64,000 nt of DNA from Roseateles_B sp041913905 (GCA_041913905.1 JAYSEK010000004.1:102342-166341); one strand, 5' to 3'. Numbered from the stretch's first letter, positions 9,301-18,927 are shown. Numbers and translations are program-made. Notes: a model not told the origin generated them from the sequence alone.

Positions 9301-9937
9301 CCGCATCGCCATCTTCGACGCCCAGCAGCTCTCGCCCGAACATCGTGCCACGGCCCAGGAAATCAAGCGCCTGCTGCTGTCGCAAGACCAGATCGCCGCC
9401 GAGCGTGCGCTCAAGGAACTGGCCGACTACCGCAACTACCGCCGCTACGACATCCATCGCATCGCCGGCGGCCACCGCACGCCGATGTCCACCTGGGGTA
9501 CCGGCTCCGGCGGCGAACTGGAGACGCCGTTCTATGTGATCCGCGCTGCGGTGCTGGCCCATGCGCTCGGGCACTTTGGCCGCGCGCCGAACGCGCCGGC
9601 ACTGCGGCTGATGCTCAGCGACGAGGCCTTCTCCAAGATGGATGAGGCACGTTCGCGGGCGGTGATGCGTTTCCTGGCGCAGAACATGGGTCTGCAGCTG
9701 ATCGTGGCGATGCCCACCTCAAAGTCCGGCGCGATCAAGCCCGAGTTCGACAAGGAGTACACCTTCTCGAAGCTGGAAGCCGAGGCCGAAGGGCAGGTCG
9801 TGCACATCAGCGAAGTGCAGGAGAAGGACTTCAAGCGCGAAGCGCTGGCAGCGCTGTGGGCCGAGCATGCTCAGGCCGCCAAGGCTCAGGCGATGCGGGC
9901 CTTCGAAGAACAGGAGAAGGGGGAACGGTCGGCATGA
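6302..9937 (+). CDS. jetC: Wadjet SMC-like ATPase JetC
   Basis: A 1211-residue SMC/MukB-like ATPase. Walker A GESGSGKST is near residues 29-37, the ABC signature-like GTGSGGELE near 1065 and Walker B LRLMLSDEAFSKMD near 1101-1114. Between them are long heptad-rich coiled-coil stretches (roughly 240-480 and 640-1000) around a central hinge region. JetC dimerises and hydrolyses ATP to extrude DNA loops; with JetD it recognises and destroys closed circular DNA, which protects against plasmids. All ATPase motifs are intact, so the system looks functional. It follows jetB after 1 nt and overlaps jetD by ATGA. Confidence 0.93.
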   Translation: MRLQRLITVNWGTLETRDWPLADATLLTGESGSGKSTLLDAIQAVLTAARQGVFHFNAGQNESTQSRRGGKEPRTLHAYALGQCGSEVFLRQRSTSYVGLSFEPSAQEKDAEPFSALLGVEAHVDGGRADGGKPLFFLLRGANLALSHLSSDESVPGRVRPLPLKEAYARLQHRLNLQADQLQRFEGKDSYLQHLYGQLLGRKFVPEADATRCARAIVKAMAYREIGNVNELVRDEILDAHDFSHEVAKMRQLMQEIARLKADAERLKLNIDRLKLVDEAAGDVVALLRRHVVMLNAHALRLQRDAQAERERHQRRRVQLEGQAGESQLRLRAIDLERKTLSEELALVQGELAQSGVAQEKQRLTTLAAQYAELFRKEWSRVQQAARQMDEVLVHVHQLLALDLSQLPELQAAVKRLAATALQATKQWGPARLPLRSDAQLGDELAAFELEPLDQALRALELTLLGQDECSVMSALVTARSQLQVQQSALLNEQEALRAEQAQLLEGRTPAPDDVRRAQQLLEEALPKSRPRLLAALVEPRPGSAWQAAIEGYMGRDRFALIVEPELEEDSIRLVKRHFPRRSPKVVQGAKAVEDTRDMALPPQSILTELICDHPVGKAYLLALYGRVRKVSSEAELRRTPQGLMQQGLGSRAYGMFACLAAEHELAFGLESRQRRLAWVNVRLDALVPELQRLKSMTQSLATVQGWFSQSRAASLAEALSEALATRLRHVDVVHDLQRLDTSSIESLEQRREALGERLKAKQAQWDAEQQAIGVQNKELGQLIKTLDDLDAGLPGLVQAIVMAQVWISRFASAAGEVASELQLLDEARSIGEAELPSAATLQNHAANAAENLPDRLKTLRNHIATYLAGARTDDERFAWTEPPRNVAQIEAVLQSVLAVQQAAREQMRRQDGIGLAENVARLEKAEATFNHVFTSDFCFKVRRDVKDGSNTLRKLSQELKAIQFGVDSYDVVQDWVPRYKDYYDFFEALDGVVDQLEKDRIAIFDAQQLSPEHRATAQEIKRLLLSQDQIAAERALKELADYRNYRRYDIHRIAGGHRTPMSTWGTGSGGELETPFYVIRAAVLAHALGHFGRAPNAPALRLMLSDEAFSKMDEARSRAVMRFLAQNMGLQLIVAMPTSKSGAIKPEFDKEYTFSKLEAEAEGQVVHISEVQEKDFKREALAALWAEHAQAAKAQAMRAFEEQEKGERSA

Positions 9938-11115
9938 GGCCGCCGAGGCACCCGATCCAGTTGCGCCTGGCACATGCGCTGCTGCGCAAGGCCGAGCGCA
10001 GCGAAGGCGGGCGGGCCGTGTCGCTGGCGCTCGACGCAACGGAGCTGCCGGAACTTCACATGGCCACGTCGCCCGAAGCATTGGCGCATGTGGAGCTGCT
10101 GCTGGACGGACTCTGCTCGACGGGCGGCGCCCGGCTGAAAGCGGACAAGGCTCGGGATTTTCAGACCCTGGCAGATCGCCGGCCGGCCTTGTTGTTGCTC
10201 GATGCGCAAGCCTTGGCTGAATGGAGCGGCTTCGTGCCTGCCTCGCCGCGCTGGAGTCGCGTACTGGTACAGGCGCTGCGCGAACAGACGACGCTGCTGG
10301 CGGTACCCGATGCGCCTGCATTGCTGGACTATCTGTTGCGCAACCCATTGCCCGCGTTCGAGGGGCAGGCGCCAGCAGACTGTGCCGCCGTACTGAATGC
10401 GCTGGCGGCCGAGCTGGCGCGTGGTCCTGCCATCACCGCCGAGACAACGCCCTATCTGCGCGAGTTGTCAGCCCGGCATTTTCGCGGGCACAGCAAGGTG
10501 CTGGACGCTCGAGAGGAACTGCTGCGGCTGCTGGGCGCGCAAGACGGGAGCGTTCTGGAAGCTCCGATCCAGTTGCTGGTGGACCTGCCCCGAGGCTGGG
10601 CGGGAGAGGAAGTCCTGTTCATAGAGAATGGCATCAGCTTCGAGCGCATGGCGAGGCAGCGCCAGCCGGCCTGGGCGCGCACGGCCTTGCTGTACGCGGC
10701 GGGATTCCGCACCGGCGCGCGTCGTTTGCGCGAGCGCACCGGCTCCTCGCTGTACTGGCGCGGCCGCGTATCCGACGCCGATGTCCAAGGCTTTGAGGCC
10801 TGGCTGTATGAGGGAGTGGGCGAGCCCCCCGTCGGCTTCTACGGTGACCTCGACTTCGCTGGCCTTGCGATCCTGGCGCAGCTGCGCTCGAGTTTCCCCG
10901 CCTGCGGCGCATGGCGGCCTGGCTACGAGGCCCTGCATGCCCGCCTCGGCTCAGGACATGCACCCAAGGAGGCAGGCAAGGAACGGCAGCAGGATCCTGG
11001 CATCACCGGCTGCCCGTTTGCTGACGAGGTGCTGCTGCCGGCGTTGCGAAACGCGGGCCGGTGCGTCGATCAGGAGTGTTGGCCGGGCGTTGGCGCGAAA
11101 TTCCAGGCAAGCTGA
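9934..11115 (+). CDS. jetD: Wadjet nuclease subunit JetD (Toprim-type)
   Basis: A 393-residue JetD. The C-terminal half carries a Toprim/topoisomerase-VI-like nuclease fold. VLFIENGISF (about 225-234) supplies the conserved acidic residue of the first strand, and YGDLDFAGLAIL (about 302-313) is the DxD-type metal site. JetD cleaves plasmid DNA once JetABC has extruded it. The start is the ATG that overlaps the jetC stop (ATGA), giving an unbroken four-gene operon. The last 46 bp overlap, tail to tail, with the gene on the opposite strand (11070-11756). Confidence 0.9.
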   Translation: MRPPRHPIQLRLAHALLRKAERSEGGRAVSLALDATELPELHMATSPEALAHVELLLDGLCSTGGARLKADKARDFQTLADRRPALLLLDAQALAEWSGFVPASPRWSRVLVQALREQTTLLAVPDAPALLDYLLRNPLPAFEGQAPADCAAVLNALAAELARGPAITAETTPYLRELSARHFRGHSKVLDAREELLRLLGAQDGSVLEAPIQLLVDLPRGWAGEEVLFIENGISFERMARQRQPAWARTALLYAAGFRTGARRLRERTGSSLYWRGRVSDADVQGFEAWLYEGVGEPPVGFYGDLDFAGLAILAQLRSSFPACGAWRPGYEALHARLGSGHAPKEAGKERQQDPGITGCPFADEVLLPALRNAGRCVDQECWPGVGAKFQAS

Positions 11116-11756
11116 GGGTCTGGGCTGATGGCGGCTTCGCGCAAGCGCGGAGCGAATGAGCGGGACCTCGTCGGCTCGAAGTCAAGCGCAATGGTCTGCA
11201 GGCCATCGAACAGGCTGGCCTGCCTCCGTGTCAACGCACCGAACCATCGCAGGCGCGCAATCAGCGTTCGCTCGACGACGCACAGATGCCCGGCCAGTTC
11301 TTCCGCGTCCCAGTCGAACCGGCACAGCAGGATGACGTAGGCTGAGGCTTGCGAATAGCTGTGCCGCGTCAGTGCGATCGGGTCCGGCACATCGTCCCTG
11401 CGAAGCAGCAAGACGGCCGGATCGAAGTCTTCGGGCGCTGTCAGCAAGCGCGCCATCGCATGCACGGCGAAGTCGGCGTCTTCCTTGTCCCAGTCCTTGT
11501 CGAGCTTCACGGCATAGCGAATCTGCTTGTCCGCATATTTAACAAGGCGGTTATGCAGCCATGCCAGTACCTGCTCCTGATCTTCCCGATGACTGAAGCT
11601 GATCGGGAAGCCACGCTTCGTCGCGATCTTCTCGGCGATCAACCAGGCTTCGATCTCGACGTCTTCTGCCGTGTGCTCGCCGCAGGTCTGGCGTGCGATG
11701 CGCCGGAGATCGGCGCTGCGTTGAACGAGGAAGGCCTGGTATGGGTCCATCGGCAT
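11070..11756 (-). CDS. Uncharacterised protein with sigma-factor-like layout
   Basis: A 228-residue protein I cannot place in a named family. Residues about 10-45 (ADLRRIARQTCGEHTAEDVEIEAWLIAEKI) resemble sigma region 2, and residues about 165-195 (WDAEELAGHLCVVERTLIARLRWFG) resemble a region-4 helix-turn-helix, so a DNA-binding or sigma-like role is inferred. It converges on jetD and shares 46 bp with its 3' end, so transcription of the two would generate complementary 3' ends. The ATG at 11756 is the longest start. The 272 bp between it and the next feature (11757-12028) contain nothing I can support. Confidence 0.6.
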   Translation of the reverse strand: MPMDPYQAFLVQRSADLRRIARQTCGEHTAEDVEIEAWLIAEKIATKRGFPISFSHREDQEQVLAWLHNRLVKYADKQIRYAVKLDKDWDKEDADFAVHAMARLLTAPEDFDPAVLLLRRDDVPDPIALTRHSYSQASAYVILLCRFDWDAEELAGHLCVVERTLIARLRWFGALTRRQASLFDGLQTIALDFEPTRSRSFAPRLREAAISPDPQLAWNFAPTPGQHS

Positions 11757-12028
11757 TGGGATCTCCCTGCTGCTGCGCCCTTGGCGTCCGCCGTGGGTCC
11801 GGCCGGTGGAGTTCTAGGTGGCCAGGAAGCGAGTGCCCACGAGCGTCTCAAGATCGGTCGTGATCAGGTTCTGCAGCGGCTTCCCTAGGTGGGGATCAGC
11901 AGTTGATTCAAGCTGAGTGGCACTGCCAGCTGGACTTCGTGCCGCCAAAATTGCAAGGCTCAGTAAGCCATGCCGCAATACCTGCAAAGCGGCGAATGAG
12001 CTCGCGTTCCATACACCATGAGAACGTG

Positions 12029-12382
12029 TCACCGATTGAGTAACAGCTCGGCCAGCTCATCGAGTTCCGTCTTGCGGGCCGCCCAATCTGGCAAGGCACG
12101 TGCCAGATGCCTGTAAAAGCGATCGCTGTGGTTGTGCTCCCGCAGGTGGCACAGCTCATGAGCAACGACGTACTCGATGCAGGGCCTGGGCGCCTTCACC
12201 AGATGCGGATTGAGCAGTAGCGCACCATCAGGAGAGCAACTGCCCCACTGAGTTCGCATCGCCAGCAAACGCATGGGCGGCAACGTTCGGCGCAGCCCCA
12301 GACGCGGCGCCATCTCCATGAGCACGTTGCCGTAGACCTCAGCGGCACGCTGCCGGTACCAAGCCTCTAGCAGTTTGCGCAC
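12029..12382 (-). pseudogene. Truncated YgjP-like (DUF45/M48-type) metallopeptidase
   Basis: The 117 residues match the C-terminal half of YgjP-like metallopeptidases. The zinc motif HELCHLREHNH (HExxH plus the downstream His) is intact, and the QWGSCS and LNPHLV motifs precede it. The family is normally about 230 residues, so the N-terminal half is missing. The frame stays open upstream to about 12452 but has no good start beyond the GTG at 12382, and it runs into repeat DNA at the island border. YgjP-like genes often accompany restriction systems; here only this piece remains. Probably a decayed cargo gene. Confidence 0.72.
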
Positions 12383-12443
12383 GGCGACGCCGACTACTTC
12401 TTCCTCGAGATCCGCGCGGCCTTCCCCGGGAACCCGTGAAGAA

Positions 12444-12497
12444 CCTAAATAACGAGGCCGAAACGAGGCCGGCGAGGCCGGGGTCAGGCCCTAAATA
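12444..12497. repeat. Short repeats at the right junction of the rtcR-bounded island
   Basis: CCTAAATA occurs at 12444-12451 and again at 12490-12497, bracketing three copies of a CGAGGCCG-like unit and GGGGTCAGG, a relative of the dispersed GGGGTCAGGTCTTG motif. The second copy ends 3 nt before the duplicated rtcR segment. It looks like a small repeat insertion with an 8-bp target duplication, but this is inference. Confidence 0.5.
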
Positions 12498-12500
12498 TGA

Positions 12501-12695
12501 ATGGACCTCTTCGATCAGCTGCAGCTGCAGTCCGTGCTGCAGGTCTGCCGCGACTGTCCCAGCCTCTCTGAAGCCGGCCGCCGGCTGTTCGATCAGTCCC
12601 GCACCCAGCGCAGCGTGGTCAACGATGCGGATCGGTTGAGGAAGTACCTGATGAGGTTTGGCGTGAGGTGGAAGGACGTGATGGCCCTGGCCTGA
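12501..12695 (+). CDS. Free-standing RtcR C-terminal DNA-binding domain (duplicated rtcR end; may be a gene remnant)
   Basis: A 64-residue ORF identical in all but a few residues to the last 65 residues of RtcR (MDLFDQLQLQSVLQVCRDCP onward). One substitution (Leu to Val) and a different final few residues are the only changes. At the DNA level 12501-12671 repeats 2590-2760 at about 98% identity. It begins with ATG and ends with its own TGA, so it could encode an isolated helix-turn-helix domain, but no clear ribosome-binding site precedes it. The simplest reading is the old 3' end of rtcR left behind by an insertion. A competitor DNA-binding protein is the alternative. Confidence 0.6.
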   Translation: MDLFDQLQLQSVLQVCRDCPSLSEAGRRLFDQSRTQRSVVNDADRLRKYLMRFGVRWKDVMALA

Positions 12696-12696
12696 T

Positions 12697-13462
12697 CGAC
12701 AATGGCACTTTCAACCATCCCGGCCAATCCCGCCATCACCCCAAACGCCCACACCGTCGCCCACCTGGGCATCTGGTTGTACCGGGCCAGCAAGGCGGGC
12801 CGCTGGTGCTGCACTGCCTGGCGGGTGAGATGGTCGCGGTGGCCCATCATGAAGAGGCCGAAGGCGGCGGCGGGCATGAGCAGGCTGGAACCCACGAGTA
12901 TCAGCGTGACCGGCGCCACCGGCTGCTGGGCCAGGCGCGGGGTCCAGCGCCGCCATTGCACGCGGGCGTTGCTGAGCATGGCCGAGGCGTAGACCGCCGA
13001 GATCAGCAGCCAGGCCCGCGCCATCGCGCCCGGCTGGGCCAGCAGGTCGCGCAGCAGGAAGGGCGCGGCGCTGTCCAGCACGCCGGCCGCCCACAAGGCC
13101 CATTCCGACCTGGCCATGGCCGCTGACGCTGACGCCGGCATGGCATCGACTGTGGGGGAGGACGCCGACGCACTCGGCGTCACAGCCTCGGCGGGCGCCA
13201 GCAGACGCCAGTCGCTCAAGGCCACCAGCGCCACCATCACTAGCTGCAGCCCGTGCGCGGCCGCATTGCCCGGCGGTATCAGGCTGAAGGCCGCAGCGGC
13301 CAGCAGCAGCAGGGCCGCCAGCGCACCGCCCAGCAGGACGGCCGAGGTCCACATCGCCTCCTGCGGATGAAGCCAGAAGCGGTGCTGGGGGAAGACGGTG
13401 ATGCAGGCCGTGTTGGCGAAGGAGAGGGCAAGAAGGACGCATTGCGCCCAGCCCGTGCCAGA
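12697..13462 (-). pseudogene. Broken membrane-protein gene
   Basis: Reading leftward from 13462, the frame gives several hydrophobic segments (VLLALSFANTACITVF, then AVLLGGALAALLLLAAAAF, then two or three more) separated by an Ala/Ser-rich loop. Family-like sequence continues without a break across the ATG at 13354 (FWLHPQEAMWTSA) back to a TAG at 13463-13465, with no start codon in that stretch, so the true N-terminus is lost. At the other end the frame runs into the antisense of the duplicated rtcR segment near 12695, so the native C-terminus is lost too. No function can be assigned. Confidence 0.6.
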
Positions 13463-13608
13463 CTAACCCTCGTCGACAGCGTGATACCTAACCTACATAC
13501 TGCCCAACCTCAGGCGGCAGACGTACCGACCCTGCCGAATGAATGCCTCGACAAGGTATATCAGGCGCTCACCGCCGGGTCGGCCACAAGGAAAAGGATC
13601 GCTGGGAC

Positions 13609-14679
13609 ATGGAATTTCTCACTACCCTCAAGGACTATGTTCTCCACCTGACCACTCAGGATGTGAGCGCCCTGGTTTCAGCAGCGGCCAACGCCGGGAT
13701 GGCGGCCGGCGTGCTCCTGGCGGCCAAGAGCCTCAGGGTGCAGAAGAATGTGCACCTCATCGACACCCACAACAGGTTCCAGGCTGAGATTCGCCGGCTG
13801 CAGGAGAGGATGCCGCATGACATCAACGGGAGCCGCATCGTCTTTGAGCCTGAAGAACGGCGTGTCGTGCGGCTCTACTGGTATGCCGTGGTAGATGAGT
13901 GGTTCACCTGCAAGGTCAACAACCGGAGCCCGGAGATCCAGCAGCTGTGGACGAACTTCGCCTGGGGTGCCAAGTCGGCGATCGAACACGTGCCCCTGTT
14001 TGCCAGCGAGCTGCTTGCCCTCAAGTGCAAGAACCCCTACCTGCTGGGAACCCATCAGCGCTTCTTCACCGAATTGGCGGAGTTCCGCCGCACCACGCGT
14101 GCGCCGGGTCAACCGTCAGAAGACAAGCGGCGCAGCTGCACTTTCCTGTTCGGCTCGCCATGCTCGGGCAAGAGTTCGGTGCTGCGGCAGCTGGAGAAGG
14201 CGGGGTGGAATTGCCTGAAGATCGACGACATCGTCCGTCACCAGGCATTGGTACAGGCCAAGGGCGAGCAGCAGCTCACCCGCGAGAGCTTCACGACCTA
14301 CGCCAATGCCGTTTGCCTGGCGGTGTATGGCAGCGTGATCCATTCACAGGCCAGCCGAACCGTCGTTGAACTGGGATGCCTGTTCCCACTCGAAGAAGGG
14401 GTTCGGCACCTCGAGGGCATGCTTGGCCTTTTGGATGTCCAGGTGCATTCGTTCCACCTGGACATTTCCCCGTCCTGCGCGTCCCAGCGTGCCCTTGCCA
14501 GAAACAAACTCATCGCTGAGGGGCAGTCCGACTCTGTGCCAATCAGTGAGCCCGAGGACATGTCTGGATTCTTCGCTGCCCTGCACGCCAACTTGCCGGA
14601 GCAAGCCGTCCGACTGCCGGCCGAGCACCTGAATGCCGAAGCGATGGCCGAGCGCATAATGGCAGCGGTGGGTAGCTGA
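13609..14679 (+). CDS. Membrane-anchored P-loop kinase/ATPase-like protein
   Basis: A 356-residue protein not assignable to a named family. Residues about 20-45 (VSALVSAAANAGMAAGVLLAAKSL) can form one membrane helix. A helical domain follows (about 50-180) whose helix-plus-YW-rich layout resembles the DUF4760 type of membrane-tethered accessory protein. A P-loop domain follows with Walker A FLFGSPCSGKSS (about 182-193), a possible DxD (KIDDIV) and a C-terminal helical part. The small size of the P-loop domain suggests a nucleotide, sugar or RNA-end kinase rather than a motor. I chose ATG 13609, preceded by GGAAAAGGA; upstream codons from 13543 lack family character. It sits between decayed island DNA and three small DUF proteins, consistent with accessory or defence content. 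Confidence 0.7.
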   Translation: MEFLTTLKDYVLHLTTQDVSALVSAAANAGMAAGVLLAAKSLRVQKNVHLIDTHNRFQAEIRRLQERMPHDINGSRIVFEPEERRVVRLYWYAVVDEWFTCKVNNRSPEIQQLWTNFAWGAKSAIEHVPLFASELLALKCKNPYLLGTHQRFFTELAEFRRTTRAPGQPSEDKRRSCTFLFGSPCSGKSSVLRQLEKAGWNCLKIDDIVRHQALVQAKGEQQLTRESFTTYANAVCLAVYGSVIHSQASRTVVELGCLFPLEEGVRHLEGMLGLLDVQVHSFHLDISPSCASQRALARNKLIAEGQSDSVPISEPEDMSGFFAALHANLPEQAVRLPAEHLNAEAMAERIMAAVGS

Positions 14680-14727
14680 GCACGGCAACCTATCGTTGAC
14701 CGTAGCACAGGCGTGCATACTGACTCC

Positions 14728-15201
14728 ATGACTGACGAAGAATTCGAGACCTTCCTGCAAGAGGCCAACAGCGAGCTCCAGGACAAGCAGCAGGCCCTGC
14801 AAGTCACCCATGCCTTGGGCAGCTATTCGCGATGGAGTTTCGAGCAGGACAGGGCAACGCTCCAGTTCTTCGATGAGCAAGGCTCCCTTTGCCTGGAAGC
14901 CGAGGTCGTCTTCATCGGAAGCTACTCGCCCGTATCCGGCACCTGGCTTTGGGCCTGGGCGAACGCATCCATTCATCCGGAGCTTCGAACCAAGGCCGAA
15001 GCGCTGCAGGCGCTGGAGGCAGTGACCGGCTATGCGCTGTTCGGTGAAGCGGACACCTTCGAGGTTGACGAGCCCATGGCCTGGGAACTCACCGCCCTCG
15101 CCGTGAAGCATCTGCAGGCCAAGGGCTGCTACCGCGCGCCCTCCTCCGATGGCTCCCGGCAGTCCTTCTTTGCTCTCACACGGCTCAGCCCGGTCCAGTA
15201 G
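14728..15201 (+). CDS. DUF6882-like protein
   Basis: A soluble 157-residue protein matching my recollection of the DUF6882 family, whose hallmark is a GSYSP-SGTWLWAWANASI block, seen here at about residues 69-87. No catalytic motif is apparent and no function is known. The ATG at 14728 is preferred over the GTG at 14713 because the MTDEEFETFL helix is a natural N-terminus. It lies 48 bp after the P-loop gene and 115 bp before the DUF2185 gene, in the same direction. Such small acidic proteins often occur among toxin-immunity clusters; that link is inference. Confidence 0.72.
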   Translation: MTDEEFETFLQEANSELQDKQQALQVTHALGSYSRWSFEQDRATLQFFDEQGSLCLEAEVVFIGSYSPVSGTWLWAWANASIHPELRTKAEALQALEAVTGYALFGEADTFEVDEPMAWELTALAVKHLQAKGCYRAPSSDGSRQSFFALTRLSPVQ

Positions 15202-15316
15202 GTCCCCGAGCCCTCAGGGCCGCACGGCCTGCTCGCACGCGTTCGCCCTCAGACACTGCAGCTCATTGCCGGACGGAATTACGGCACAACCCTCCCAACA
15301 TCGAAAGCGGTGAACC

Positions 15317-15673
15317 ATGAGCACCAAGCAATTCAAGCTGTCAGCGGCACAGATCCAGCCCCTGGTGCGGGACGCAGGCGCCTGTTTCGCGACAGACATG
15401 ATCACGGTCGACGGCCATCCGGTGCGATTCATGTACCGGGACGAACCGGAGCACGAGCACGACAGCGGCTGGCGCTTCCTGTCCAGACTCGAGGACGACG
15501 AGTACATGAATGAGCCAGCGCATCACGCCATCTACGACGTGAACACGATTGCCAACTACGACCCGAGCGTCATCCCCTTGCTCGCGGCCCCGGTGGGCAG
15601 CGCCTACGAGAAGCAGGAGACGGACGGGCCGTTTGAATTGGTAATCGACTGGGATGGCAGGGAAGCCGACTGA
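15317..15673 (+). CDS. DUF2185 (Imm33-like) protein
   Basis: A 118-residue acidic protein with the DUF2185 core: SGWRFLSRLEDDEYMNEP (about 51-68), then IYDVNTIANYDPSVIPLL and a final PVGSAYEK. I recall this Pfam family being associated with polymorphic-toxin immunity proteins (Imm33). No toxin gene is next to it, so if it is an immunity protein it is an orphan. The ATG at 15317 is the only sensible start; the 115 bp upstream hold no other gene. Confidence 0.82.
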   Translation: MSTKQFKLSAAQIQPLVRDAGACFATDMITVDGHPVRFMYRDEPEHEHDSGWRFLSRLEDDEYMNEPAHHAIYDVNTIANYDPSVIPLLAAPVGSAYEKQETDGPFELVIDWDGREAD

Positions 15674-15697
15674 GATCCTGAGCGATACCGGGATGCC

Positions 15698-15745
15698 GGG
15701 GTCAGGTCTTGATTCTGTGGGCCTTCAGACTCCAGCCCTGACCCC
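15698..15745. repeat. REP-like palindromic element with GGGGTCAGGTCTTG
   Basis: GGGGTCAG (15698-15705) and CTGACCCC (15738-15745) are perfect inverted ends of a 48-bp element lying between two convergent genes. Its left end is GGGGTCAGGTCTTG, which recurs elsewhere in this window (18947, 25541, 26528, 53899). The layout resembles REP/RAYT-type dispersed palindromes; no RAYT transposase is present here. Confidence 0.6.
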
Positions 15746-15756
15746 ACCCTGGTGGC

Positions 15757-16314
15757 TCACACCTTTTGCATCACATGCAGGCAATGAATGGCATACGCCG
15801 CCCCCGCCGCATGCCGGCCCCAATGCACACCGTGCATATAGGACCAGAACCAGAGCGCATGCTTGGGCAGGCCGGCATCATGGAGTAGCAGGCCTCGCTT
15901 GATGTCCTGGTAGGTGTCCAGCGCGTCGTCACCGATGTCACCCATGCCCGCCGCCTCCGCGGCCCAGGGGCTCAGGTCGAGATGCTCCCGGTAGAAACAT
16001 CCCTGGAGCGGCGCGAACTGGGCTTGGGCGCGCTGGTGCGCCGCTTTCGGCAGATCGGGGTACTGATCCCCGAACTCCTCGACCTGATTAGCGGGAAGTG
16101 CCAGGGCGGCGCCATGCAGGCGCGCCAGCCAGCAGGCAACATGACGGGCGAGGTCATCGCCGGGTGATGCGTCCTCGCACCAGGCGCAAAACGCTCGGGC
16201 AAGATCGGCGAAATCTGAAACGGTGAGGGGCTGCATGGCGGCGCTCGGTGCCTCGTGGCTCGCAGGGGTTGCAAGCAAGGCATCATGCCTGTCGTCGGCC
16301 GGATCTCGCTTCAA
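15757..16314 (-). CDS. DUF5063-like protein
   Basis: A 185-residue (or 159 from the internal ATG at 16236) soluble protein with the DUF5063 pattern: a helical N-terminal half, DDALDTYQDIKRGLLL in the middle and a conserved C-terminal WFWSYMHGVHWGRHAAGAAYAIHCL. No function is known for the family and no catalytic residues stand out. The internal start (MQPLTVSDFADLARAF) better fits the family beginning. It lies upstream of, and is convergent with, the DUF2185 gene, and follows the gyrB terminator in the same direction. Confidence 0.72.
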   Translation of the reverse strand: MKRDPADDRHDALLATPASHEAPSAAMQPLTVSDFADLARAFCAWCEDASPGDDLARHVACWLARLHGAALALPANQVEEFGDQYPDLPKAAHQRAQAQFAPLQGCFYREHLDLSPWAAEAAGMGDIGDDALDTYQDIKRGLLLHDAGLPKHALWFWSYMHGVHWGRHAAGAAYAIHCLHVMQKV

Positions 16315-16334
16315 GATCGCCTGGCTCCGGCCAA

Positions 16335-16359
16335 CAAAAAGCCCCGCACGCGGCGGGGC
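16335..16359 (-). terminator. Rho-independent terminator of gyrB
   Basis: On the minus strand GCCCCGCCGCGTGCGGGGC is followed by TTTTTG, 25 bp downstream of the gyrB stop. It closes the dnaA-dnaN-gyrB transcription unit. Confidence 0.85.
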
Positions 16360-16383
16360 GCCTGGCTTGCGGAGGCGATGTCC

Positions 16384-18927
<2,544 letters not shown>

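Noticed and set aside
6392..9574. Long open frame antisense to jetC
   Set aside because: It mirrors jetC codons, shows Gln/Arg/Leu-rich low-complexity sequence and has no motif.
11757..12028. Possible small gene between the sigma-like gene and the metallopeptidase
   Set aside because: No start with a ribosome-binding site and no recognisable sequence in any frame.
13355..13442. Alternative start at 13442 for a protein covering 12711-13442
   Set aside because: That frame lacks the hydrophobic helices; the family-like reading is in another frame, treated here as a broken gene.
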